Source: UBA11524 sp045591175 (GTDB lineage Bacteria > Bacillota > Clostridia > Christensenellales > Aristaeellaceae). Taken from it: a stretch of DNA of 64,000 bases. Positions 51,111-60,511 of this stretch are shown here, in pieces. The position numbers and the translations under genes were made by a program. The stretch's first letter is position 1, and each line of letters begins with the position of its first letter. The stretch is from positions 30,171 through 94,170 of the forward strand of contig JAZNSI010000012.1 of the NCBI GenBank assembly GCA_045591175.1. The letters run 5' to 3'. Below the pieces are notes generated by a model. It worked only from the letters and a program-made list of their open reading frames with translations. It made no database searches and was not told where the DNA came from.

Positions 51111-51162
51111 GATGACGATGGGAATCTACCCGCACCCGTTCAATTGAAAAGGAGGCTCACAC

Positions 51163-54100
51163 ATGAAACATTGGCTTGCAGTCCTCATTGCCGTGCTGCT
51201 GTGCCTGCCCTTTGCCGCCCTGGCGGAGGACGTCCACACCCTGGACGCAACCGCTGACCTCGCCGCTATGGCGCAGGGCGAAAAGGCGGATGGCGACGCC
51301 GACACGGTGAAGGACTTCTTCACCATCCAGTATTCGGCGAAAACCAAGATCGACGGCTCCAACAAGGCCTTCGACGACGGCTACACCGCCACCCAGCGCC
51401 TCAACTTCGGCGGCAAGACCAACCCGGACAAGGGCATGATCAACGCCGTCCGCTTTGCGGTGGACGGCCCCGCCACGGTGAAGCTGTGGTGGGTGTCTGG
51501 CGGCGACGGACGGCAGTTCGCGCTGTACAACGGCGACTGCGAAGTCATCGTCAAGACGGAGGTCGAATCCGTCAAGAACAGCCTGTACATCTCTACCCTG
51601 ACCATTGACGCTGCCGGCACCTACTATCTGGGCGTGCCCGACGGCAGCAACTACCTGTTCAAGCTGGAGGTCACGGAAGCTGCGGCTGAATCCGCCCCTG
51701 CCTCCGCCGGCGATATGATCTTCGACGCCACGGCTGACCTGGCTCCCATGGCCCAGGGCGCCAAGGAGGATGGCGACACGGATGAAGTGAAGGGTTTCAC
51801 CATCCACTACTCCGCGAAAACCAAGATCGACGGCTCCAACAAGGAGTTTGACGACGGCTACACCGCCACCCAGCGCCTGAACTTCGGCGGCAAGACTCAG
51901 CCCGGCAAGGGCATGATCAACTCCGTCCGCTTCAGCACCGATGGCCCGGCGACGGTGCGCATCTGGTGGGTCTCCGGCGGTGACGGGCGGCAGTTCGCGC
52001 TCTACAACGGCGACTGCACCGTGGTGGAAAAGACCAAGGTGGATTCCGCCAAGAACGCCCTGTACATCACCGATTTTGAAATTACTGAGGCCGGCACCTG
52101 GTATCTGGGCGTGCCGGACGGCAGCAACTACCTGTTCAAGATCCAGGTGACCACCGGCGCGCTGGAAACCGTCAAGGTCAGCCGCCGCGCCTGGGCCGCA
52201 GTGCTTGCCCCCTGGTTCCGTGGCGTGAAGGATCTGGGCGACGGCAACATGGAACTCACCGTGCGTACCACCGTGGGCTATGATGGCGGCGATGAGGTCG
52301 TAGTCACCGCCTACGACGCTGAAGGCAACGCGGTTGCTACCCGCCGTTCCATCGCAGAAAAGGACACCCACGTCATTACCCTGGCGCTGCCCGCCTCCGG
52401 TGAGTACACCTTCTCCGCATCCCTCAACCGCGAAGGCGAGGAGCCCAAGATTTCCGATCCCAAGACCAAGGCCTTTGTACTGCCCCTTGGTACCCCCTCC
52501 CTCACCAGTGCCACCAGCCTGGGCGGCGGCAGCGTGGGCCTCATCTGGACGGAAGTTGCCGAAGCCACCGGTTATGAGGTCTTCGTGAACGGCCAGTCCG
52601 CCGGCGTGACCGACACATTGGCGTTCACCGTGTCCGGCCTCGCCATCGGCGAAAAGGCCGCCTTCACCGTCCGTGCGCTTCGCGGCGAGGAAACGGGCGA
52701 CATGTCCGCGGAGATCACCGCCCTCCCCACCGAGGAAGCTCAGCGCGTGTGGTCCTTCATCGTCTACGGCCCCTCCACCAATGAGGCCGACAACGGCTAC
52801 GTGGGCTCCATCAACGAAAATGGCTCCGTCACCGTGTATTCCGAGAACGGCAAGGGCAAGATCCAGCCCAATGCCGACGACGGCGTGGCCTTCTACTACA
52901 CCGCCATCCCCGCAGACAAGAACTTCACCCTGCGCGCCAATGTGCATGTGGACAACTGGGATTACTCCAACGGCCAGGAAGCCTTCGGCCTGATGGCGGC
53001 GGACTCCCTGCCCCAGATGCACGCCGGCAGCCACCTGACCAACCAGTACATGGCCCTGGCCAGCAAGATCGAGTACTACTGGTACAACGGCAAGCTGGCA
53101 GACTCCGGCAATAAGTATTCCATGCGCCTGGGCCTGGGCGTGCTGGCCAAGACCGGCCGCACGGCGGATACCACCGAGGCCATCATCGGCGTGACCTACC
53201 CGCTGGAGACCTCCGCGCCCATGCGCATTGTCGAGGGCGCTTCCGCCTACAACATCGTGGGCAACAACACCAACCGCGACGTGCTGGACAAGACCGCCGT
53301 CACCATCGCGGAGCTGACCGACTTCACCCTGGAGATCCAGCGCAACAACACCGGCTACTTCGTCACCTACTACGGCGAGGACGGCAAGATCATCGGCCAG
53401 TACAAGGACTATGACCCCGCTGCGCTGTGCCTGCTGGACCCCGAAAATGTGTATGTGGGCTTCTTCGCCGCCCGCCGCGCCCGCGCCACCTTCTCCGATG
53501 TGGTGCTGACCGTCATCGATCCCGCTGACGACGCCGCCGTCGAAGAGCGCGCGGTGGAAAAGGTCACCCCGACCCTGTCCTTCGTCTCCGGCGGCAGCGC
53601 AGGCGATAGCGCCTACACCGTCTCCTGGGTCTCCAACGTGGCCGGCACGGTTGATATCTACGCCGGCGAACCCGAGGGCGACAAGGAGCTGATCGCCAGC
53701 GGCATCCCCTCCGTGGCGGAAGTCCGCAACGACCATGTGATCCAGCTGCCCTTCACGGGTGAAATTGCCGTGGAGGTCGTCCTCCAGCCTGACCCCGATC
53801 AGGATCTGGGCGAATACCGCCAGCTGGCCTCCACCCGCAGCGTGTCCGCCGAGGGCACGGTGGTGTACATCAACGTGTACGCCAACCTCAGCGAGATCCA
53901 CGTCAGCCCCTCCGGCACCCCCAGCGGCCTGGGCACCAAGGAAAGCCCGCTGAACCTCCCCACCGCGTTGAAGTACGTCCGTGCGGGCCAGACCATTGTG
54001 CTGGCGGAGGGCCACTACAACCTGCTGGAGCCCCTGCGCATCCCCCACGGCATTGACGGCACCGCCGAGGCTCCCATCCGCATGATCGCCTCCCCCGACG

Positions 54101-55038
54101 CCGCCACCCGCCCCGTCATCGACTTCCAGAACCTCTGCGCCGGCATCATCCACGGCGGCGATTACTGGTACTTTGCGGGCTTCGACGTGACCCGCGCGGC
54201 CAACGGCCAGAAGGGCTTCCAGGTCTCCGGTCACTACAACGTGCTGGAGCGCATCGACACCTACTACAACGGCAATACCGGCATCCAGATCAGCCGCTAC
54301 GCCGGCAGCGATCCGGTCAGCGACTGGCCCAGCCACAACCTGATCCTCAACTGCAGCTCCTGGGGCAACGCCGACGCCGGCTACGAGGACGCTGACGGCT
54401 TTGCCGCCAAGCTCACCTGCGGCGAGGGTAATGTCTTTGACGGCTGCGTCGCGCATCACAACGCCGACGACGGCTATGATCTCTACGCCAAGCTGGAAAC
54501 CGGCCCCATCGGCAAGGTCGTTATCCGTAACTCCGTCGCATACGCCAACGGTATCCTGGAGGACGGCACCATCGGCGGCAACGGCAACGGCTTCAAGCTG
54601 GGCGGCTCCAACATCCCCGGCGGCCACGAGCTGATCAATTCCTACGCCTTCTTCAACCGCTCCAAGGGCATCGACTCCAACTCCTGCCCGGACGTGGTGG
54701 TGGAGAACTGCGTCAGCTACAACAACCTGCGCTACAACGTGGCCCTGTACACCAACGTCGAGCAGGACACCGCCTACCGCGCCAATGGCGTGATCTCCTT
54801 CAAGGACGCGACCATCGACGGCGGCGACGCCTCCGAGGGCGACGAGTTCAAGCCCAAGGGCGCGCAGGACATGGCTGCCTTCCAGAATGACAGCTGCTAC
54901 TACTGGGACGGCGCCTCCTGCACGAACGCCTCCGGTGCGCAGATCACCGCGGACGCCTTCGTTTCCCTGGAATTCAAGGGCGTGGAACGTCACGAGGACG
55001 GCTCCATCGACCTGCAGGGCTTCCTGCAGCTCAAGTAA
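51163..55038 (+). CDS. Large secreted family 9 pectate lyase
   Basis: A 1291-residue exported protein with a signal peptide (about 1-22). Two related carbohydrate-binding-like units occupy about 25-170 and 185-325 (each with DGSNK, TATQRLNFGGKT and GVPDGSNYLFK). Fibronectin-like domains follow (about 335-435 and 438-525), then a concanavalin-like domain (about 525-790) and another beta domain. The C-terminal right-handed beta helix (about 905-1291) has the PL9 segments DGFAAKLTCGEGNVFDGC and VAHHNADDGYDLYAK. PL9 enzymes cleave polygalacturonate by Ca2+-dependent elimination. No anchor is seen. AAAGGAGG precedes the ATG. Confidence 0.88.
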   Translation: MKHWLAVLIAVLLCLPFAALAEDVHTLDATADLAAMAQGEKADGDADTVKDFFTIQYSAKTKIDGSNKAFDDGYTATQRLNFGGKTNPDKGMINAVRFAVDGPATVKLWWVSGGDGRQFALYNGDCEVIVKTEVESVKNSLYISTLTIDAAGTYYLGVPDGSNYLFKLEVTEAAAESAPASAGDMIFDATADLAPMAQGAKEDGDTDEVKGFTIHYSAKTKIDGSNKEFDDGYTATQRLNFGGKTQPGKGMINSVRFSTDGPATVRIWWVSGGDGRQFALYNGDCTVVEKTKVDSAKNALYITDFEITEAGTWYLGVPDGSNYLFKIQVTTGALETVKVSRRAWAAVLAPWFRGVKDLGDGNMELTVRTTVGYDGGDEVVVTAYDAEGNAVATRRSIAEKDTHVITLALPASGEYTFSASLNREGEEPKISDPKTKAFVLPLGTPSLTSATSLGGGSVGLIWTEVAEATGYEVFVNGQSAGVTDTLAFTVSGLAIGEKAAFTVRALRGEETGDMSAEITALPTEEAQRVWSFIVYGPSTNEADNGYVGSINENGSVTVYSENGKGKIQPNADDGVAFYYTAIPADKNFTLRANVHVDNWDYSNGQEAFGLMAADSLPQMHAGSHLTNQYMALASKIEYYWYNGKLADSGNKYSMRLGLGVLAKTGRTADTTEAIIGVTYPLETSAPMRIVEGASAYNIVGNNTNRDVLDKTAVTIAELTDFTLEIQRNNTGYFVTYYGEDGKIIGQYKDYDPAALCLLDPENVYVGFFAARRARATFSDVVLTVIDPADDAAVEERAVEKVTPTLSFVSGGSAGDSAYTVSWVSNVAGTVDIYAGEPEGDKELIASGIPSVAEVRNDHVIQLPFTGEIAVEVVLQPDPDQDLGEYRQLASTRSVSAEGTVVYINVYANLSEIHVSPSGTPSGLGTKESPLNLPTALKYVRAGQTIVLAEGHYNLLEPLRIPHGIDGTAEAPIRMIASPDAATRPVIDFQNLCAGIIHGGDYWYFAGFDVTRAANGQKGFQVSGHYNVLERIDTYYNGNTGIQISRYAGSDPVSDWPSHNLILNCSSWGNADAGYEDADGFAAKLTCGEGNVFDGCVAHHNADDGYDLYAKLETGPIGKVVIRNSVAYANGILEDGTIGGNGNGFKLGGSNIPGGHELINSYAFFNRSKGIDSNSCPDVVVENCVSYNNLRYNVALYTNVEQDTAYRANGVISFKDATIDGGDASEGDEFKPKGAQDMAAFQNDSCYYWDGASCTNASGAQITADAFVSLEFKGVERHEDGSIDLQGFLQLK

Positions 55039-55050
55039 TCCCACAAAAAG

Positions 55051-55090
55051 AATCGCCCTGGCCTGTATCATGCAGGTCAGGGCGATTTTG
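55051..55090. terminator. Terminator after the pectate lyase gene
   Basis: AATCGCCCTGGCCTG pairs with CAGGTCAGGGCGATT, followed by TTGTTTG. It may also end the convergent transporter operon. Confidence 0.85.
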
Positions 55091-55116
55091 TTTGGGATGC
55101 CTGCGGCGCTGCCGCT

Positions 55117-56070
55117 TTAGCGTTCCTCGCGGAAGTAGCTCAGGCCCAGGGAGGCCGGGGGCTGATTCTCACGCTTGTTGCGGATGCTGGTAAACACAAG
55201 CACCGCGATGGTGAATAGGTAGGGCAGCATCTTCAGCAGAGGCTTTGCCGCCATGGTGACGGTGATGCCCTCGATGTTGGCAATGTAGCTGGAGCAGCTG
55301 AACAGGAAGCCGAACACCGTGGAGCCGATGATGGTCATGTGCGGGCGCCACAGCGCGAAGATGACCAGCGCGATGGATAGCCAGCCGAAGATCTCCAGGC
55401 TCAGGTAGGCCTCCTGGGAGGCCATGTAGTCGATGATGTAGTAGAAGCCGCCCAGGCCCGCGATGCCGCTGCCGATGCAGGAGGCCACATACTTGTACTT
55501 CGTCACGTTGATGCCCACCGCATCCGCCGTGCCGGGGTTCTCACCCACCGCGCGCAGATGCAGGCCCACCTTCGTGCGGTACAGCACCCAGGAACCCGCG
55601 ATGGCGACGATCACCGCCAGGAAGAACATCACGCCCAGGCACTGCAGCGCATCGGTGCGGCCGGCAAAGGGCCAGCGGTAGAGCATCTTGGGGCCGACGA
55701 GATAAACCGTCGCGTCCAGCTTGCTCATGATGACCTTCATCAGGCCCGCGCCGAAGGTGGTCAGGGCCAGACCGGTCACGTTCTGGTTGGCGCGCAGGGT
55801 GACGGTAAGGAAGGAGTAGATCAGGCCCATCAGCATGGCCATGGCCAGCGCGCCCATGATGCCCAGCAGCACGATCACCGCACCCGGCAGGTTAGACTTG
55901 CCGATCAGGTTCAGCACCAGGCATCCGCCCGCGCCGCCCATGCACATCACGCCCGGGATACCCAGGTTCAGGTGGCCCGCCTTCTCCGTAATGATCTCGC
56001 CCGTGGAGCCATACATGAACGTGGCGCCGAAGGCCAGGGAGTCAACCAGGAAATTCAGCCAGATATTCAC
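55117..56070 (-). CDS. BMP-type nucleoside ABC transporter permease 2
   Basis: A 317-residue membrane protein with about nine segments. GATFMYGSTGEIITEKAGHLNLGIPGVMCMGG and GENPGTADAVGINV are typical of the second permease (NupQ/YufQ-like, branched-chain-type permease fold). It is the last gene of the four-gene importer operon. It starts at 56070 and overlaps the end of permease 1 by four bases. Confidence 0.9.
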   Translation of the reverse strand: MNIWLNFLVDSLAFGATFMYGSTGEIITEKAGHLNLGIPGVMCMGGAGGCLVLNLIGKSNLPGAVIVLLGIMGALAMAMLMGLIYSFLTVTLRANQNVTGLALTTFGAGLMKVIMSKLDATVYLVGPKMLYRWPFAGRTDALQCLGVMFFLAVIVAIAGSWVLYRTKVGLHLRAVGENPGTADAVGINVTKYKYVASCIGSGIAGLGGFYYIIDYMASQEAYLSLEIFGWLSIALVIFALWRPHMTIIGSTVFGFLFSCSSYIANIEGITVTMAAKPLLKMLPYLFTIAVLVFTSIRNKRENQPPASLGLSYFREER

Positions 56071-57197
56071 TTCAGGGCCTCCTTCCCCGCGCGGCCCTTA
56101 CGGGTCATGACGATGCGGTAATTGATGAAGAATTCACTGCCGATGATGAAGAAGAGGATGATGCCGACGATCACGTCCGGGAATGCGCCGGAAACGTTAA
56201 AGTCCTGGGAGATCTGGGACGCGCCGGAGTTGAGCAGGGATACCAGGCCCGCCGTCAGCAGCATCACCAGCGGATTGAACTTGGCCAGCCAGGAGACCAT
56301 GATGGCCGTGAAGCCCTGTCCGCCCACCGACTCAGTGGTAACGCTCTGGTCCAGGCCCGCACCGATCAGGTAGCCGGCCAGGCCGCACAGCACGCCGCTG
56401 ACCACCATCGTGCGGATGATGACCTTGCCCACGTTCATGCCCGAATACTGGGCCGTGCGCACGCTCTCACCCACGACGGAGATCTCATAGCCATGCTTGC
56501 TGTGGCGCAGGTAGATGTAAAGCAGCACCGTCAGCGCCAGGACGATCAGGATGATCAGCAGGTACTGATTGCCAAAGGGCAGCGCAGGCAGCTTGCCGTG
56601 CTTCAGCTTGCCCAGGGCAGAGGAGCCGCTGGGCACCCACACCACCAGGAAGTAGCTGACCACATAGGTCGCTACGTAGTTCATCATCAGGGTAAAGAGG
56701 GTCTCGTTGGTGTTCCACTTGGCCTTGAAGATGGCGGGGATCACGGCCCACACCGCGCCGCAGATGAGGGATGCGATCAGCATCATCACCAGCAGCGTCC
56801 ACTCCGGGACCTTGCCGCCGAAGTAGAATGCCACGGCGATTGCGCCCCACACGCCCATGAGGGTCTGGCCCTCGGCGCCGGTGTTCCAGAAGCGCATGCG
56901 GAAGGCGGGGGTCACCGCCAGGGAGATGCACTGGAGCACCGCCATGTTCTTGAGGAATTTCCACAGCTTACGCTCAGTGCCGAAGGATCCCTTGATGAAG
57001 CAGTAGTAGAAATCCTCCAGGGTCTTTTTGCCTGCACGGAGCCTGTCGCTGAACAGGTAAGCCACCAGGCCGCAGACCACCAGGCCCAGCGCCACCGCCA
57101 GAATACGGATCAGCCACGCCTGCCACCAGGAGATCGTGGCCCGCTTGGTCAGGTGGAACAGCGGCTCATGCACTTTGTTGTTCTTGCCGTTGCTCAT
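56067..57197 (-). CDS. BMP-type nucleoside ABC transporter permease 1
   Basis: A 376-residue membrane protein with about ten segments (NupP/YufP-like). FRMRFWNTGAEGQTLMGVWG and GESVRTAQYSGMNV are conserved in this permease. The start at 57197 follows AAAGGAGGCTGCCCA and overlaps the end of the ATPase gene (ATGA). Upstream in-frame sequence has no start signal. With permease 2 it forms the membrane channel. Confidence 0.9.
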   Translation of the reverse strand: MSNGKNNKVHEPLFHLTKRATISWWQAWLIRILAVALGLVVCGLVAYLFSDRLRAGKKTLEDFYYCFIKGSFGTERKLWKFLKNMAVLQCISLAVTPAFRMRFWNTGAEGQTLMGVWGAIAVAFYFGGKVPEWTLLVMMLIASLICGAVWAVIPAIFKAKWNTNETLFTLMMNYVATYVVSYFLVVWVPSGSSALGKLKHGKLPALPFGNQYLLIILIVLALTVLLYIYLRHSKHGYEISVVGESVRTAQYSGMNVGKVIIRTMVVSGVLCGLAGYLIGAGLDQSVTTESVGGQGFTAIMVSWLAKFNPLVMLLTAGLVSLLNSGASQISQDFNVSGAFPDVIVGIILFFIIGSEFFINYRIVMTRKGRAGKEALK

Positions 57198-58900
57198 TGG
57201 GCAGCCTCCTTTTCCGCAGCGTCGGTTTTGGTCATCAGCAGGCCAACTTCTTCCTTGGTGGCGGTGCGGGCGTCTACAACGCCGGTCACCGCGCCGGAGT
57301 TGATGACCAGAATACGGTCGCACAGCTCCAGCAGCACGTCCAGATCCTCGCCCACGAAGATGACGGCCACGCCGTTTTCCTTCTGCTTGTTCAGCAGGTT
57401 GTAGATGGTATAAGAGGAGTTGATGTCCAGGCCGCGCACGGGGTAGGCAGCCATAAGCACCTTGGGCGCGAAGGCGATCTCGCGGCCCAGCAGCACCTTC
57501 TGCACGTTGCCGCCGGACAGACGGCGCACGGGCGTATTCACGCCGGGGGTGTTGACCTCCAGCTCCTGGATGATCTCTTCCGCCAGCTTGCGGGGCTGCT
57601 TGCGATCCACGAAGCCAGCATGGCCCTTGCGGTAGGAGCGCAGCATCATGTTGTCGGTGATGCCCATGCTGCCCACCAGGCCCATGCCCAGGCGATCCTC
57701 CGGGACGAAGGACAGGCGGATACCCAGCTCGCGGATCTGCAGGGGAGTACGGTCACGCAGGTCGATGACCTCGTCCTCGTTGAAGAGCACCTCGCCGCTG
57801 CCCACCAGACGGCGGATCACGGAATTGCTCATGCCAGCAAAGGAGACCGGCTTGCCATTCCAGGTATGGAAGGCATTCTGGGCGGCCAGCTGCTTGACCT
57901 TCTTGAGCGTCTTGTGATAGAAGGTAACGGGACGGCCCTTCTTGGGATTGATAAATACGATCTCGCCGCCGGCAATGGGCTGCATACCGGCGATGGCCTC
58001 CAGCAGCTCGCGCTGTCCACTGCCTGCAATGCCCGCAATGCCCAGGATCTCGCCGCTGTTGACGGTGAAGCTCACGTCCTTGACCACCGGCAGGCCCTCG
58101 GGGCTGAGGCAGTTCAGGCCCTTGACGTGCAGGCGGGGTTCGGGATTCACCGGATCGGTGCGCTCAATGTTCAGGCTAACCTTCTTGCCCACCATCATTT
58201 CCGTCAGGCTGCTTTCCGTGGCCTCGTCGGTGTTGACGGTGGCGATGTGTTCACCCTTGCGGAGGATCGCCACGCGGTCGGAAACCGCCAGCACCTCATG
58301 CAGCTTGTGGGTGATGATGATGATGGACTTGCCGTCCTTCTTCATGCTCTTGAGCACGCTGAACAGGCGGTCGATCTCCTGCGGGGTGAGAACGGCCGTA
58401 GGCTCGTCCAGGATGAGGATATCCGCGCCGCGGTAAAGCACCTTGATGATCTCCACCGTCTGCTTTTCCGACACGGACATCTCGTAGATCTTCTTCTGGG
58501 GGTCTATATGGAATCCGTACTTTTCCGCAATCTCGGAAACACGGTTGTTGACGGCTTCAAGGTTGTACCGGCCCTTTTCCTGCAGGCCCAGCACGATGTT
58601 TTCGGCCGCGGTGAACAGATCCACGAGCTTGAAATGCTGGTGGATCATGCCGATCTTCAGATCGAACGCGTCCTTGGGGGAACGAATGACGGCTTCCTTG
58701 CCGTCCTTGAAAATCTTGCCCTCATCGGGATAGTAAATGCCGGCCAGCATGTTCATCAGCGTGGTCTTGCCACAGCCGTTTTCGCCCAGCACGGCCAGGA
58801 TTTCACCCTGATACACGTCAAGGTCAACATTATGGTTGGCGACGACACTGCCAAAGCGCTTGGTAATGCCGCGCATGTTCAGAGCGATCTTCTTTTCCAC
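57194..58900 (-). CDS. BMP-type nucleoside ABC transporter ATPase
   Basis: A 568-residue protein with two ATPase domains in tandem, like NupO/YufO. Domain 1 has Walker A GENGCGKTTL, signature-like MSVSEKQTVEI and Walker B LILDEPTAVLT. Domain 2 has the degenerate P loop GIAGSGQREL, signature LSGGNVQKV and an atypical Walker B (VLMAAYPVRGLDI), as is normal in this family. It powers import of nucleosides or related compounds. It overlaps permease 1 by four bases. Confidence 0.92.
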   Translation of the reverse strand: MEKKIALNMRGITKRFGSVVANHNVDLDVYQGEILAVLGENGCGKTTLMNMLAGIYYPDEGKIFKDGKEAVIRSPKDAFDLKIGMIHQHFKLVDLFTAAENIVLGLQEKGRYNLEAVNNRVSEIAEKYGFHIDPQKKIYEMSVSEKQTVEIIKVLYRGADILILDEPTAVLTPQEIDRLFSVLKSMKKDGKSIIIITHKLHEVLAVSDRVAILRKGEHIATVNTDEATESSLTEMMVGKKVSLNIERTDPVNPEPRLHVKGLNCLSPEGLPVVKDVSFTVNSGEILGIAGIAGSGQRELLEAIAGMQPIAGGEIVFINPKKGRPVTFYHKTLKKVKQLAAQNAFHTWNGKPVSFAGMSNSVIRRLVGSGEVLFNEDEVIDLRDRTPLQIRELGIRLSFVPEDRLGMGLVGSMGITDNMMLRSYRKGHAGFVDRKQPRKLAEEIIQELEVNTPGVNTPVRRLSGGNVQKVLLGREIAFAPKVLMAAYPVRGLDINSSYTIYNLLNKQKENGVAVIFVGEDLDVLLELCDRILVINSGAVTGVVDARTATKEEVGLLMTKTDAAEKEAAQ

Positions 58901-58939
58901 GGTGTATCCTCCGTATGCAGAAGTGGGGAATGACTGAAA

Positions 58940-58973
58940 CTGCCTGGGCCGCCCCTGTGGACGACCCAGGCAG
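58940..58973 (-). terminator. Hairpin between binding-protein and ATPase genes
   Basis: CTGCCTGGG pairs with CCCAGGCAG. Read leftward, it is followed only by TTTCAG. A partial terminator here would raise the binding protein level over the channel genes. Confidence 0.5.
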
Positions 58974-59020
58974 CTGGGATTGCGTTACATGCGTACAGGC
59001 TTGCGCCTGAACCGCTTCAA

Positions 59021-60244
59021 TTAGAACTTGGAGTTCAGCAGCTCGATGCCGTCGATCTGAACGTCGAAGTAGGGAGCAGAGCGGAACTCGGACTCGTGGA
59101 AGTAGCCGTCAGCCACGGCCTCGGTATCCTTGGTGAAAGCAGCGTCGGTGTCAACGTCAGCCATGTAGGACTCCAGCTTGGCGCCGCCCACGGTGATGAA
59201 GGCGTCAGCAGCGGTGTCGAACACCTTGATCTCGCCCTTTTCCAGCTTGGCCTTCACGTCAGCGATGGCTTCCACGGTGCCGGCGGCGGCAGCAGCCTCG
59301 TTCACGTCGGTCAGCACGACAGAGCCGGTCGCGATGGTGCCGGTCCAGTCAGTGGCGATGGCTTCGCCGTTGGCAACCTGGTTCACGATGTACTGGAAGT
59401 AGGGAGCCCAGTTGATGCGGGAAGAAACGATGAAGGTGTTGGGGCAGGAAGCCACGGTGGAGCCGTTGTAGGAAACGTTGGGGATGCCGGCGTTCTCACA
59501 GGCAGTGGGGGCGCCCATGGAGTCAGCGTGCTGGGAGATCAGGTCGCAGCCAGCCTGGATCAGGGCCTCAGCAGCGGTCTTCTCTTCCTTCTCGTCGTAC
59601 CAGGAGCCGGTGAACTGCACCTTCATGATGACGTCGGGGCAGACGGACTTGGCACCCAGGTAGAAGGAGGTGTAGCCGGAGATAACCTCAGCGTAGGTGA
59701 AAGCGCCAACGTAGCCCATCATGGGAACTTCGCCCTTGAGGTTGCCAGCAGCCTTGATCTCGTTGAGCTTCATGCCGGCAGCAACGCCAGCCAGGTAGCG
59801 GCCTTCGTAGATAGCAGCGAAAGCATTGTGGAAGTTGGGCAGGCCAGCGGTGTGGGCCATGGTGCCGGTAGCGTGGCAGAACTGCACATCGGGATTCTCC
59901 TGAGCAGCCTGCAGGATGTAGGTCTCGTGACCGAAGGAGTTGGCGAAGATGATGTTACAGCCTTCGTCAACCAGGTCCAGAGCAGCCTCGTAGCACTCGT
60001 TGGACTCGGGGATGTTGCGGATCATGATGACCTGATCGTCAGACAGGCCCAGGGCAGCAGCGGCTTCGTTCACGCCGTTGATGAAGTTGAGGTCGTAGGT
60101 GGAATCCTCGTCGTGCAGCAGGATGACGCCCAGCTTCACGCCAGTGGACTTCGTCTGCTTGCTGGTGGGCAGGAAGCACAGAACGGCTACTACCACCACA
60201 ACAACCAGTACGAGCGCCAAGATCAGAGGCAGCTTCTTCTTCAT
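59021..60244 (-). CDS. BMP-family substrate-binding protein
   Basis: A 407-residue exported protein. A long Val-rich hydrophobic N-terminus (about 4-24) ends in VAVLC, which could be a lipobox with Cys at 23 or an uncleaved anchor. The body has VKLGVILLHDEDSTYDLNFING, then IIFANSFGHETYILQAA and FAAIYEGRYLAGVAAGM, typical of BMP/Med nucleoside-binding proteins. It captures purine nucleosides or similar ligands for the downstream ABC transporter. AAGGAGGATACCAAAC precedes the ATG. Confidence 0.9.
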   Translation of the reverse strand: MKKKLPLILALVLVVVVVVAVLCFLPTSKQTKSTGVKLGVILLHDEDSTYDLNFINGVNEAAAALGLSDDQVIMIRNIPESNECYEAALDLVDEGCNIIFANSFGHETYILQAAQENPDVQFCHATGTMAHTAGLPNFHNAFAAIYEGRYLAGVAAGMKLNEIKAAGNLKGEVPMMGYVGAFTYAEVISGYTSFYLGAKSVCPDVIMKVQFTGSWYDEKEEKTAAEALIQAGCDLISQHADSMGAPTACENAGIPNVSYNGSTVASCPNTFIVSSRINWAPYFQYIVNQVANGEAIATDWTGTIATGSVVLTDVNEAAAAAGTVEAIADVKAKLEKGEIKVFDTAADAFITVGGAKLESYMADVDTDAAFTKDTEAVADGYFHESEFRSAPYFDVQIDGIELLNSKF

Positions 60245-60313
60245 GTTTGGTATCCTCCTTAATCATTAGGTCGTCCGTCCGCCGGAATGGCAGACAGTAC
60301 AAACGCACTTCCT

Positions 60314-60342
60314 ATTTTACAAACATTATCGAAGAATATCAA
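60314..60342 (-). promoter_or_regulatory. Promoter of the nucleoside transporter operon
   Basis: TTGATA and TAAAAT on the minus strand with a 17-base spacer, 70 bases before the ATG. The rest of 60245-60511 is AT-rich and holds the divergent promoter. Confidence 0.65.
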
Positions 60343-60426
60343 GGCTTTTCAGCAAAATAATTCGGAAATTTTCGAACTTTTTTTGCCTCAGGCAGACAAT
60401 CCTTCGGAAACAGACGGTTTTTCGCC

Positions 60427-60455
60427 TTGCCTTTGCCCGCAAAACATGGTATGAT
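60427..60455 (+). promoter_or_regulatory. Promoter of the aldo/keto reductase gene
   Basis: TTGCCT and TATGAT with a 17-base spacer, 56 bases before the ATG. Confidence 0.6.
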
Positions 60456-60511
60456 ACTATCAATTAGTACCGCACCATTGCGATTCCGCAGATAAAAGGA
60501 GGATCATCCTG

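Noticed and set aside
51157..55071. 1304-codon open frame antisense to the pectate lyase gene
   Set aside because: It is a shadow frame with low-complexity Gly/Val/Asp composition and no start signal; the + strand encodes recognisable domains.
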